DNA of 64,000 nt, from the NCBI GenBank assembly GCA_964444835.1, contig CAYUIT010000002.1:152801-216800 (forward strand), written 5' to 3'. Each line of letters starts with the position of its first letter. Within the stretch, counting starts at the first letter, position 1. Position numbers and translations under genes: made by a program. The notes below the pieces were generated by a model. It ran no database searches. It had not been told where the DNA came from and saw only the letters and a list, made by a program, of their open reading frames with translations. Below, piece after piece: positions 36,767 to 44,529 of this stretch. Source of the stretch: CADEED01 sp964444835. Its GTDB lineage: Bacteria > Pseudomonadota > Gammaproteobacteria > Steroidobacterales > Steroidobacteraceae.

Positions 36767-37860
36767 TCGTTCGCATCAGCTTTCTCCTCATCACACTGCT
36801 CTTCGCCGAAACCTCGTGGGCCGACCGCGAGTTCACTGGGCGTACGCGCTTCGATCTCGAGCGGCCTGATATCAAGCAATGGGTCGCATCGGCGGCGAAA
36901 GAGTTCAATCTGCAGGAAGCCGAGATCTACGCGTTGCTCGCGAAGGCCGAGCCGCAACCGAAAATCATCGAGCTGATCAGCAAGCCTGCCGAGAAAGTGG
37001 CGCCGTGGTGGCAGTATCGCGCGCGCTTCATCACGGAACAGCGCATCCGCGAGGGTACGCAGTTCTATATCGATCATCGCGAGCGGCTCGACCGAGCGCA
37101 CGCCGACACCGGCGTCGCACCGGAGTACATCGTCGCCATCATTGGCGTGGAAACGTTCTACGGTCGCATCACGGGCCGCTATCGCGTGCTCGATGCGCTC
37201 GCCACATTGGCTTTCGACTATCCGCCCCGCGCGCCGTTTTTTCGCAGCGAGCTCGCGCACTTCATGTTGCTCGCCAAGGAAGAGTCGGTCGATCCGCTGA
37301 CCGCCTTGGGCTCTTATGCCGGTGCCATGGGTGCACCGCAATTCATGCCGTCGAGCTATCGTCGGTATGCCGTTGACGGCAGTAACGACCAGCGCCGCAA
37401 TTTGTTTGCCGATTGGGACGATGTGATCGCCAGCGTTGCTAACTACTTCGCCGAGCATGGCTGGGTACGCGACGCGCAAGTGATTGCGGAAACGGAGCTC
37501 GATCCGGAAGCGAGCATCGTTGCCGATCCGCGCAATCTCAGGCTGAACGAGACGATCGACAGTTTGCGCGGCAAAGGGGTCGAGTTCGCCAGCACGCTGC
37601 CCGGCAACACGGCAGCGCTGCTGATTCCCGCCGAGCTGGAAACGGGGCCCGCGTATCGCGTCGGCTTCAAGAATTTCGAGGTCATCACGCGCTACAACCG
37701 CAGCGTGCGCTACGCGATGGCCGTACACGACCTCGCAAATCTCATCGCAGAGCGCGTACCCGCCGCGAGCACGGCGCCGACAGCGCCGGCGAGTTCGCCG
37801 TCACCGGCGGCACCTGCGAAGCCCGCCGAGCCTGCGCCCGCCGCATCTGGCGCACGCTAG
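36763..37860 (+). CDS. mltB: Lytic murein transglycosylase B family
   Basis: 365 residues, GTG start overlapping the rodA stop (GTGA). Cleaves glycan strands to 1,6-anhydro ends. The catalytic Glu is in 'IIGVETFYGRITGRYRVLDA', with 'TLAFDYPPRAPFFRSEL' and 'GSYAGAMGAPQFMPSSYRRY' as MltB signatures. The N-terminus is a signal peptide ('ISFLLITLLFAETSWA') without a lipobox Cys, unlike E. coli MltB, so a soluble periplasmic form is predicted. A Pro/Ala-rich C-terminal tail of ~30 residues follows. Confidence 0.95.
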   Translation: MIVRISFLLITLLFAETSWADREFTGRTRFDLERPDIKQWVASAAKEFNLQEAEIYALLAKAEPQPKIIELISKPAEKVAPWWQYRARFITEQRIREGTQFYIDHRERLDRAHADTGVAPEYIVAIIGVETFYGRITGRYRVLDALATLAFDYPPRAPFFRSELAHFMLLAKEESVDPLTALGSYAGAMGAPQFMPSSYRRYAVDGSNDQRRNLFADWDDVIASVANYFAEHGWVRDAQVIAETELDPEASIVADPRNLRLNETIDSLRGKGVEFASTLPGNTAALLIPAELETGPAYRVGFKNFEVITRYNRSVRYAMAVHDLANLIAERVPAASTAPTAPASSPSPAAPAKPAEPAPAASGAR

Positions 37861-38679
37861 ATGTCGTTGCGGGTCACGCTCGGTCTCACGGCTTCGCTGC
37901 TGCTCGCAGCGTGCAGCCTCACGCCCGAACGCGACGCTACACGCGCACCCCCGAGCCCACGCGCAAACCTGCCGCCCCCGCCCGACTTCGCGTCGATCCC
38001 CGACGCTGTGCCGCGCCCCGAGCCGCGCAGCCGCCTCGGCAACCCGCCGTTCTACGAGGTGTTTGGGAAGCGCTACCACGTGATGGCCGATGCGACCGGC
38101 TACGTCGAGACTGGCATCGCATCTTGGTATGGGCCGGGGTTCCATGCGGCCAACACCTCGACTGGCGAGCCGTACGACATGTACGCCATGACCGCCGCGC
38201 ACAAGACGCTGCCGCTGCCAGCCTACGTGCGGGTCACCAACCTCGAGAATGGCCGCTCGGTCGTCGTGCGCGTCAACGATCGTGGGCCCTTCGTCGATGG
38301 CCGCATCATCGACCTTTCGCATACGGCGGCGGCGAAGCTCGACATGTTGCGCGCGGGCACGGCGCGCGTCGAAGTGCGCTTGCTCACCGGGCCATCGGGT
38401 TCGGGAAGCGCCGAGCCAGTCCGCGCTGCGACGGCACCCGCCGCTGCTCCGCTCTTCATTCAAGCAGGCGCTTTCGGCGAGCGAGCCAATGCGGAACGCC
38501 TCGTCAGCCAGCTCGTGGCGAGCGGCATCGAACTCGCCGCCGTTCGCTCGGAGAACGCGGCGGGGCGTACGCTCCATCGCGTGCGCATCGGTCCCCTCGG
38601 CAGCACCGAAGAATTCGATCGCATGATGGCGCGCCTCGCCGAGCTGGGCGTCGCCAACCCGCGACTCGCGGGCGAATAG
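37861..38679 (+). CDS. rlpA: Septal/rare lipoprotein A: DPBB lytic transglycosylase with SPOR domain
   Basis: 272 residues starting one base after the mltB stop. Lipobox 'LLAAC' makes it a lipoprotein. The double-psi beta-barrel domain has 'GIASWYGPGFHAANTSTGE' and 'VVRVNDRGPFVDGRIIDLS', with catalytic-type Asp/His positions ('AAHKTLPLP'). The C-terminal ~75 residues are a SPOR domain ('FIQAGAFGERANAERLVSQL') that binds denuded glycan. In Pseudomonas RlpA is a lytic transglycosylase acting on naked strands. Confidence 0.96.
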   Translation: MSLRVTLGLTASLLLAACSLTPERDATRAPPSPRANLPPPPDFASIPDAVPRPEPRSRLGNPPFYEVFGKRYHVMADATGYVETGIASWYGPGFHAANTSTGEPYDMYAMTAAHKTLPLPAYVRVTNLENGRSVVVRVNDRGPFVDGRIIDLSHTAAAKLDMLRAGTARVEVRLLTGPSGSGSAEPVRAATAPAAAPLFIQAGAFGERANAERLVSQLVASGIELAAVRSENAAGRTLHRVRIGPLGSTEEFDRMMARLAELGVANPRLAGE

Positions 38680-38761
38680 CGCCAAACGCGCCGTGCGCGC
38701 AGCACGGTTAACAACTAGAATTGCGCGCTTCATCGTTTCGACTCCGTGGAGCCTCATCGTC

Positions 38762-39904
38762 ATGTCATTCGTATGGCTGCGCCCCAGCCTCGTCGCATTG
38801 GGTTTGTTCGCCTTCACGTCGGCCCATGCCGCACCGCCCATCCCTCAGCCCCCGGAACTCGATGCGCGCGCCTACATCCTGATCGACTTTCGCAGCGGCC
38901 GCGTGCTCGCCGAGAAAAACGCAGACCTACCGATGGAGCCCGCCAGCATCACGAAGCTGATGACGGCCTACGTCGCTTTCAAGGCGATCGCCGACAAGCG
39001 CTTGCAGCCGAACGAGCCCGTCACGATCAGCGAAAGCGCGTGGAAGAGCGAAGGCTCGCGCACGTTCGTGCAAGTCGGCACACAAGTGCCCGCCGATGTG
39101 CTGATCAAGGGCATGATCGTGCAGTCGGGCAACGACGCGACGATCGCCATTGCCGAGAAGATCGGCGGCACCGAGGGCGGTTTCGCGCAGATCATGAACG
39201 CCTACGCGAAGTCGTTAGGTCTCACGAACTCAATGTTCGAGAACTCCACCGGCCTGCCGGGCCCGCAGCACCGCATGAGCGCGCGCGATATCGCCACCTT
39301 GTCGCGCGCGGTGATTGCAGAATTCCCGGATTGGTACAAGCTCTACTCGATCCGCGAATACGAGTGGAACGGCATCAAGCAGCAGAATCGCAATGGCTTG
39401 TTAGGACGCGATCCGAGCGTCGACGGCATCAAGACGGGTCATACGGAATCGGCGGGCTATTGCTTGGCCACGTCGGCGAATCGCAACGGGATGCGATTGA
39501 TCTCGGTGGTGTTGGGCACGACTTCCATGAAAGCGCGTGAAGACGCCAGCGCTGCGCTTCTCAACTACGGTTACACCTTTTATGAAACGCTGCAGGTCAA
39601 GAAGGCTGGCGATCTCATCTTGAAGCCACGCGTGTACAAGGGCGCGAGCGAGCTGGTCGGCGCGGTCGTGCCGCGCAATGTGTGGGTCACCGTTGCGCGC
39701 GGCACGGGCGCGGCGCTCCAGACCAACGCAACCGTTCGCGAGCCATTGATCGCGCCGCTTGCAGCGAACGTACCCATCGGCGAGTTGACGGTCAGCGATA
39801 CCTCGGGCGTCGTTGCCCGCGTGCCGCTGATGCCCGAGGCCGCCGTCGCCGAGGGCGGTTGGTGGTCGAAGATGACGGATAGCATCGCTTTGTGGATGCG
39901 CTAA
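38762..39904 (+). CDS. dacC: D-alanyl-D-alanine carboxypeptidase (PBP5/6 family)
   Basis: About 380 residues from ATG 38762 (GTGGAG upstream; the longer frame is unlikely). Signal peptide 'LVALGLFAFTSAHA'. Trims the terminal D-Ala from pentapeptide stems. Motifs: 'EPASITKLMTAYV' (SxxK), 'VQSGNDATIAIAE' (SxN) and 'DGIKTGHTESAGYC' (KTG). A beta-sandwich PBP5 C-terminal domain follows, with an amphipathic end ('WWSKMTDSIALWMR') that anchors to the membrane. Could equally be named dacA. Confidence 0.96.
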   Translation: MSFVWLRPSLVALGLFAFTSAHAAPPIPQPPELDARAYILIDFRSGRVLAEKNADLPMEPASITKLMTAYVAFKAIADKRLQPNEPVTISESAWKSEGSRTFVQVGTQVPADVLIKGMIVQSGNDATIAIAEKIGGTEGGFAQIMNAYAKSLGLTNSMFENSTGLPGPQHRMSARDIATLSRAVIAEFPDWYKLYSIREYEWNGIKQQNRNGLLGRDPSVDGIKTGHTESAGYCLATSANRNGMRLISVVLGTTSMKAREDASAALLNYGYTFYETLQVKKAGDLILKPRVYKGASELVGAVVPRNVWVTVARGTGAALQTNATVREPLIAPLAANVPIGELTVSDTSGVVARVPLMPEAAVAEGGWWSKMTDSIALWMR

Positions 39905-39923
39905 AAGCGCGAGTCGTTAGCGT

Positions 39924-40796
39924 ATGGGCGAACCGTTACCCACCTGTTACCTGAATGGCGAATTCCTCCCGCTGCGGGAGGCGCGAATCTCGCCGCTCGA
40001 TCGCGGCTTCCTCTACGCCGATGGCGCGTACGAGGTCACGCCCGTTTACGGCGGTCGCCCGTTTCGTTTCGCGGAACATCATGCGCGCCTCACGCGCAGC
40101 CTCGAGGCCATTCGCATGGCCGACCCACTCACACTCGACGCGTGGCGCGCCATCTATCGCGAGTTGATTGCGCGCAACGGCGGCGGTGATCAATACGTGT
40201 ACGTGCAAGTCACGCGCGGCGCCGAGTACGGCCGCAACCACGCGCCGCTGCCAGACGTGCCGCGCACCGTGTTTGCGTTCTGTGCTCCGTGGCCAAGCTT
40301 CGCGCCGACCATTCACACGCAGGGTGTTGCGTGCGTCACCGCCGACGACACGCGCTGGGCGCGCTGCGACATCAAGTCGGTATCGCTGTTGGCCAACGTC
40401 TTGCTGCGACAGCTCGCTGTGGATGCGCACGCGGCCGAAACGATTCTATTGCGCGATGGCTATCTCACGGACGCGTCGGCATCCTCGGTGCATGTGGTCA
40501 TCGATGGCGAAGTCCGCACGCCCCCGAACTCTCACCGCTTGCTGCCGGGCACCACACGCGGTGTGCTCGAAGAGGTCGCGAGCGCGGCGAATGTGCCGTG
40601 CCGCGCAGTGGCAATCACCGAAGCGGAATTGCGGCAGTCGCAAGAAGTGCTGCTCGGCGCGGCCACCCGCGAAGTGCAGCCGGTAACGATGCTCGACGGC
40701 AAACCGATCGGCACGGGCAAGCCCGGGCCTGTCTACCAGCGCTTGCACGCCGCGTATCAAGAATACAAGCGTCGCGTCGCCGGCACGCCTTGGTGA
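39924..40796 (+). CDS. dat: Class IV aminotransferase, probable D-amino acid aminotransferase
   Basis: 290 residues. Fold-type IV PLP enzyme: 'SPLDRGFLYADGAYEV' at the N-terminus, PLP Lys in 'RWARCDIKSVSLLANVL', and the phosphate-binding 'DASASSVHVVIDG'. The D-amino acid aminotransferase type interconverts D-Ala and D-Glu with their keto acids. The position between dacC and ybeD fits a link to D-amino acids of the cell wall. The alternative is a branched-chain or aminodeoxychorismate-lyase relative; motifs favour Dat. Confidence 0.87.
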   Translation: MGEPLPTCYLNGEFLPLREARISPLDRGFLYADGAYEVTPVYGGRPFRFAEHHARLTRSLEAIRMADPLTLDAWRAIYRELIARNGGGDQYVYVQVTRGAEYGRNHAPLPDVPRTVFAFCAPWPSFAPTIHTQGVACVTADDTRWARCDIKSVSLLANVLLRQLAVDAHAAETILLRDGYLTDASASSVHVVIDGEVRTPPNSHRLLPGTTRGVLEEVASAANVPCRAVAITEAELRQSQEVLLGAATREVQPVTMLDGKPIGTGKPGPVYQRLHAAYQEYKRRVAGTPW

Positions 40797-40800
40797 GCGC

Positions 40801-41073
40801 ATGAGCAGTCCCGAGTCGAAGGACCTGCTGACCTTTCCAACCGATTACCCGATTAAGGTTGTGGCGCGGCGCTCCGACGGTTTACGGGCGCGAATCGACT
40901 TCATCGTCACACAGCACGCCCAGGATCTCGATCACTCGCTAACAAGCGAGCGTGCGAGCGCGCAAGCGAATTTCATCGCGATCACCTATACGATTCGCGC
41001 CACGAGCCGCGAGCAGATCACGCAACTTGCCACCGCCTTGCAAGCGAGCGACGACGTGATCATGTTGATCTAG
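40801..41073 (+). CDS. ybeD: DUF493 family protein YbeD
   Basis: 90 residues, ferredoxin-like alpha/beta fold of the ACT-resembling DUF493 family ('LTFPTDYPIKVVARRS', 'IAITYTIRATSREQITQL', 'LQASDDVIMLI'). In many Gammaproteobacteria it lies between dacA and lipB, and it keeps that place here, but lipB is on the opposite strand. The precise role is unknown. Its TAG shares CTAG with the lipB stop. Confidence 0.93.
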   Translation: MSSPESKDLLTFPTDYPIKVVARRSDGLRARIDFIVTQHAQDLDHSLTSERASAQANFIAITYTIRATSREQITQLATALQASDDVIMLI

Positions 41074-41732
41074 TGGCGTGCGGCGCCGACGGCGCTGAGT
41101 TGCTCGAGCAACACGCGCGCGAACGGCTGGGCCACAGCCACCACGTCCGCGGGCCCGCCGAGGCTCGCGAGTTGCGTCATTTCGAGACCCGCGTAGCCAC
41201 ACGGATTGATGCGCGCGAACGGCGCGAGGTCCATGTTCACATTGAGCGCGAGCCCGTGATAGCTCGCGCCACGACGAATCCGAATCCCGACACTGGCGAG
41301 CTTGCGACCCGCGACGTAAACGCCTGGCGCGCCACGCCGCAACTCCGCTGTGATGCCACAGCCCTGCGCGAATGCGATCACGGCCTGCTCGAGCGCAGTC
41401 ACCAAGTCGCGCACGCCGAGGCCGGCACGCCGCAAATCGATCAACGGATAGACGACCAACTGCCCAGGGCCGTGGTAGGTCACTTGCCCGCCGCGATCGA
41501 TCTGCACGACGGGAATATCACCGGCTGCGATGACGTGCTGACGATCGGCATTGAGACCGAGCGTAAACACGGGCGGATGCTCCAGCAGCCAGATCTCATC
41601 GGCGGTCGTGGCATCACGTGTGTCCGTGAAAGCCTGCATCGCCCGCCATGTCGGCTCGTAGTCGACTCGTCCTAACCACTTGATCTGCGGCTCGGGCACG
41701 ACGGGCACGCGCGACTGGGAGGCTGTGTTCAC
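41070..41732 (-). CDS. lipB: Octanoyl-[acyl-carrier-protein]:protein N-octanoyltransferase
   Basis: 220 residues, GTG start overlapping the lipA stop (GTGA). Transfers octanoyl from ACP to lipoyl domains. Signatures: 'RGGQVTYHGPGQLVVYPLID', Lys in 'GRKLASVGIRI' and catalytic Cys in 'INPCGYAGLEMTQL'. Its stop and that of ybeD are the two strands of one CTAG at 41070-41073. Confidence 0.97.
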   Translation of the reverse strand: MNTASQSRVPVVPEPQIKWLGRVDYEPTWRAMQAFTDTRDATTADEIWLLEHPPVFTLGLNADRQHVIAAGDIPVVQIDRGGQVTYHGPGQLVVYPLIDLRRAGLGVRDLVTALEQAVIAFAQGCGITAELRRGAPGVYVAGRKLASVGIRIRRGASYHGLALNVNMDLAPFARINPCGYAGLEMTQLASLGGPADVVAVAQPFARVLLEQLSAVGAARH

Positions 41733-42763
41733 GCCTTGACGAGCAATGCTTGGTTGTCGAGCCCGGCGTTGTTACCTAACAAGGCTTGCTCAGCGCGATA
41801 ACTCGAACGCACCAGCGGCCCCGATACGCACTCGCGAAAACCGCGCGCGAGTCCTTGCTCGCGGTAGCGATCGAACTCGAGCGGCGTGACATAGCGCTGC
41901 ACCGGCAAGTGATTCAGCGTCGGGCGCAAGTACTGGCCGAGCGTCAAGATGTCGACGCCGATCGCGCGCAGCTCGTCCATCGTGGTGACGATCTCAGCGT
42001 CCGTTTCACCGAGGCCCAGCATCAAGCTCGTCTTGGTGAGCACGTTCGGCCGAAAGCGTTTGGCGTGCGCAAGCACCGCGAGGGTTTGCTCGTAGCTCGC
42101 GCGCGGATCACGCACCGGATGCGTCAGCCGTTGCACTGTTTCGACGTTTTGCGCGAATACGTCGAGCCCTGAATCGACGACGACCTCGACATCGCGCAGC
42201 ACGCCCTGAAAGTCCGGGGTGAGCGCTTCGACCGCGACGTGAGGCGTGCGCCGCTTGATCGCACGAATGGCCGCCGCATAGTGCGCGGCCCCGCCATCCG
42301 GCAGATCGTCACGATTGACACTCGTTAGCACGATGTACTTGAGGCCCATCAGCTCAACGCTGCGTGCCGTGTTCTCGGGCTCCTCGACATCGAGCCAACC
42401 GCGCGGGTTACCCGTATCGACCGCGCAAAAGCGGCACGCGCGCGTACAGACCGCACCCATCAACATGATTGTGGCAGTGCCGGCATTCCAGCACTCCCCA
42501 ATGTTCGGGCACTTCGCTTCCTCGCACACCGTCGCCAAGCGATGCTCACGCACATTGCGCTTCACGGCATCGAAGCCCGCCCCTGCAGGCATCTGCGCCT
42601 TCAGCCACTTGGGCTTGCCGGCGAGGCCACGGCGATCCGCTTCCTCACCGCGCGACTTCACGCCATCTTTGATAGCCGTGAAACCCTGCGCCGTCGTGTA
42701 CTTCTCGCCGCTCTTGGGCGCCGCCTTCTCGGCCACGACCGTGATGCCCTTGAATTCGCTCAT
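41729..42763 (-). CDS. lipA: Lipoyl synthase
   Basis: About 344 residues. Radical-SAM enzyme inserting two sulfurs into octanoyl-proteins. The auxiliary cluster motif 'CEEAKCPNIGECW' and the radical-SAM motif 'CTRACRFCAV' are intact, as is the C-terminal 'RSSYRAEQ' with the Ser ligand. The ATG at 42763 follows a TACAAT box by 6 nt, so this operon-leading start is probably leaderless; the longer frame to 42829 is rejected. Sits just after the murU stop. Confidence 0.97.
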   Translation of the reverse strand: MSEFKGITVVAEKAAPKSGEKYTTAQGFTAIKDGVKSRGEEADRRGLAGKPKWLKAQMPAGAGFDAVKRNVREHRLATVCEEAKCPNIGECWNAGTATIMLMGAVCTRACRFCAVDTGNPRGWLDVEEPENTARSVELMGLKYIVLTSVNRDDLPDGGAAHYAAAIRAIKRRTPHVAVEALTPDFQGVLRDVEVVVDSGLDVFAQNVETVQRLTHPVRDPRASYEQTLAVLAHAKRFRPNVLTKTSLMLGLGETDAEIVTTMDELRAIGVDILTLGQYLRPTLNHLPVQRYVTPLEFDRYREQGLARGFRECVSGPLVRSSYRAEQALLGNNAGLDNQALLVKA

Positions 42764-42767
42764 GGCG

Positions 42768-43445
42768 CTATTGTACCTGCGACGCCCGCAGCTCGAGATC
42801 GAGCCGCGCCAAACGCTCGGGCGTGCCAATGTCGTACCAGCGGCCGCGATGGCGCTCGCCCGTCAGCGCGTTATGCGCCATTGCACGCTGCAGCCAAGGC
42901 AATAGCGCAAACTTGCCGCCCACCGCACCGGCAAAGAATCCGGGCGTGTAGATGCCAATCCCCGAGTATGTCCAGCGCTCGCCCTCGCCTGCGTCGCGGA
43001 TGTAAGCGCCGTCCAGCCAGAAATCGCCGCGCGGGTGCTGCGGGGGATTCGCGACGAGCACGAGATGCGCCCACGAGCCCGCGGGCAAGCGGAGCGCCGC
43101 AAAATCCACGTCGGTCCACACGTCACCATTCACGACCAGGAATGGCTCCGTACCGAGCAGTGGGAGCGCATTGCAAATGCCGCCGCCCGTCTCGAGCGCC
43201 TCCGGGCGCTCGTGACTGTAGGCAATGCGTACACCATAACGAGCGCCATCGCCAAGCGTCGCTGGGATGAGATCGCCGAGCCACGCCGTGTTGATGACGA
43301 TGTCGGTGAAGCCCGCTGCGCGCAGGCGTCGCAAGTGAGTCTCGATCAAGCGCTCACCGCCAGCGTGCAACAGCGGCTTCGGCACGACGTTCGTGAGCGG
43401 GCGCATACGTTCGCCACGACCCGCCGCGAGAATCATCGCTTTCAC
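42768..43445 (-). CDS. murU: N-acetylmuramate alpha-1-phosphate uridylyltransferase
   Basis: About 225 residues from GTG 43445, which overlaps the amgK stop (GTGA); ATG 43436 is an alternative. Sugar-nucleotidyltransferase fold: 'MILAAGRGERMRPLT' and 'PKPLLHAGGERLIE' bind UTP, 'LVVNGDVWTD' holds the metal Asp, 'YTPGFF' and 'RWYDIGTPERL' close the site. Next to amgK it is the MurU of the recycling route that bypasses de novo UDP-MurNAc synthesis and its fosfomycin target MurA. Confidence 0.92.
   Translation of the reverse strand: MKAMILAAGRGERMRPLTNVVPKPLLHAGGERLIETHLRRLRAAGFTDIVINTAWLGDLIPATLGDGARYGVRIAYSHERPEALETGGGICNALPLLGTEPFLVVNGDVWTDVDFAALRLPAGSWAHLVLVANPPQHPRGDFWLDGAYIRDAGEGERWTYSGIGIYTPGFFAGAVGGKFALLPWLQRAMAHNALTGERHRGRWYDIGTPERLARLDLELRASQVQ
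42770..42775 (-). promoter_or_regulatory. Putative -10 box of lipA-lipB
   Basis: On the minus strand TACAAT is followed by 6 nt and the lipA ATG at 42763. It overlaps the end of murU. No Shine-Dalgarno sequence fits in the gap. Confidence 0.5.
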
Positions 43446-44485
43446 GGGCGGCGTACGCGCGCCAGCACGCGCTGATTCGCTTTCGGCAGGAACGGCACGA
43501 TCCGGAACTCGAGCCACTTCGCAAACTCCGTCAGTTCGCTGTAGCGCGCGCAGGCATCGCGCACATAGTTCAGCGTAAGCGGCAAATCGGCCAAGTAGCC
43601 GGGCTTCTTGTCGCGATACCACAGCCGACAGAAGATGCCGAGCACCTTGATGTGCCGTTGCACACCGATCAAATCAAACCAGCGCAAGAACTGGCGATCA
43701 TCGACGCCGGCTTGCAGGCCGCGCGCGAGTAGGTCGCGGCGATACGTTCGCACCCACGTTTCCACGCGCTCGCGCGGCCACGAGATATAGCAATCTTTCA
43801 GCAGGGACACGAGGTCATAGCCGATCGGACCGCGCAGTGCGTCTTGGAAATCGATCACGCCCGGGTTGTTAGTCGGTAGCAACATCAGGTTGCGCGAGTG
43901 GAAATCGCGGTGCACGAACACCGTCGGCTGATCGAGGGCCTCGGCCATCAGGAACTCGAAGGTCACGGTGAGGAGCGCACGCTCCTCCGGCGTCAACTCG
44001 AGGCGCAGATGCTTCTCGAGGAACCAGTCGGGAAACAGTTGCAACTCGCGCGCGAGCGGCGCGCGATCGTAGGGCTCGAGTTCGCCAGCGACCTCCTGGC
44101 CGCGCACTTGCAAATTGGCGAGGGCTGCGAGCGCATCGCCGTACAAGCGCTCCTCCATGCCGCCGGCGCGCAATCGCTCGAGATACTGCACGACGCCGAG
44201 ATCCTCGAGCACCATGAAGCCGCGCGGGACATCCACCTCATGGATGTGTGGCACGTGGACGCCACAGCGTTCGAGGAGCCGCGAAATCTTCAGATACGGC
44301 TGCATATCCTCCTTCTGCGGCGGCGCATCCATCACGACGAACGTCGATTCCCCGCGCCAGACGCGGAAATAGCGCCGGAAACTCGCGTCGGCCGAGGCGG
44401 GGCGCACGCGAGTCACGCGCCATTGCAAGTCGCGAGTCAACCAAGCTTTGAGCTCGGCCAAGCGAGCGTCTCGAGTGTTCGGCAT
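43442..44485 (-). CDS. amgK: N-acetylmuramate/N-acetylglucosamine anomeric kinase
   Basis: About 347 residues from ATG 44485. Aminoglycoside-phosphotransferase fold: 'ADASFRRYFRV', Brenner motif 'VFVHRDFHSRNLML' with catalytic Asp, and metal Asp in 'GVIDFQDALRGP'. Phosphorylates the anomeric position of MurNAc recovered from wall turnover and passes it to MurU. As in Pseudomonas putida, amgK-murU is divergent from lptD. The upstream frame to 44641 overlaps lptD and is rejected. Confidence 0.92.
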   Translation of the reverse strand: MPNTRDARLAELKAWLTRDLQWRVTRVRPASADASFRRYFRVWRGESTFVVMDAPPQKEDMQPYLKISRLLERCGVHVPHIHEVDVPRGFMVLEDLGVVQYLERLRAGGMEERLYGDALAALANLQVRGQEVAGELEPYDRAPLARELQLFPDWFLEKHLRLELTPEERALLTVTFEFLMAEALDQPTVFVHRDFHSRNLMLLPTNNPGVIDFQDALRGPIGYDLVSLLKDCYISWPRERVETWVRTYRRDLLARGLQAGVDDRQFLRWFDLIGVQRHIKVLGIFCRLWYRDKKPGYLADLPLTLNYVRDACARYSELTEFAKWLEFRIVPFLPKANQRVLARVRRP

Positions 44486-44515
44486 AAGGAGGTTCGGCGG
44501 GCGCGTAAAGTCGTC

Positions 44516-44523
44516 ATTATAAT
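44516..44523. promoter_or_regulatory. Symmetric ATTATAAT: overlapping -10 boxes of lptD and amgK
   Basis: ATTATAAT is its own reverse complement, so it holds TATAAT on the plus strand (44518-44523) and on the minus strand (44521-44516). On the plus side 6 nt separate it from the lptD ATG (44530). On the minus side transcription would begin ~25 nt before the amgK ATG (44485). Both are perfect -10 hexamers. Confidence 0.6.
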
Positions 44524-44529
44524 GGCGAG

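Noticed and set aside
36679..37728. 349-codon minus-strand frame opposite mltB
   Set aside because: Antisense shadow; mltB has all catalytic signatures and fits the operon by a 4-bp overlap.
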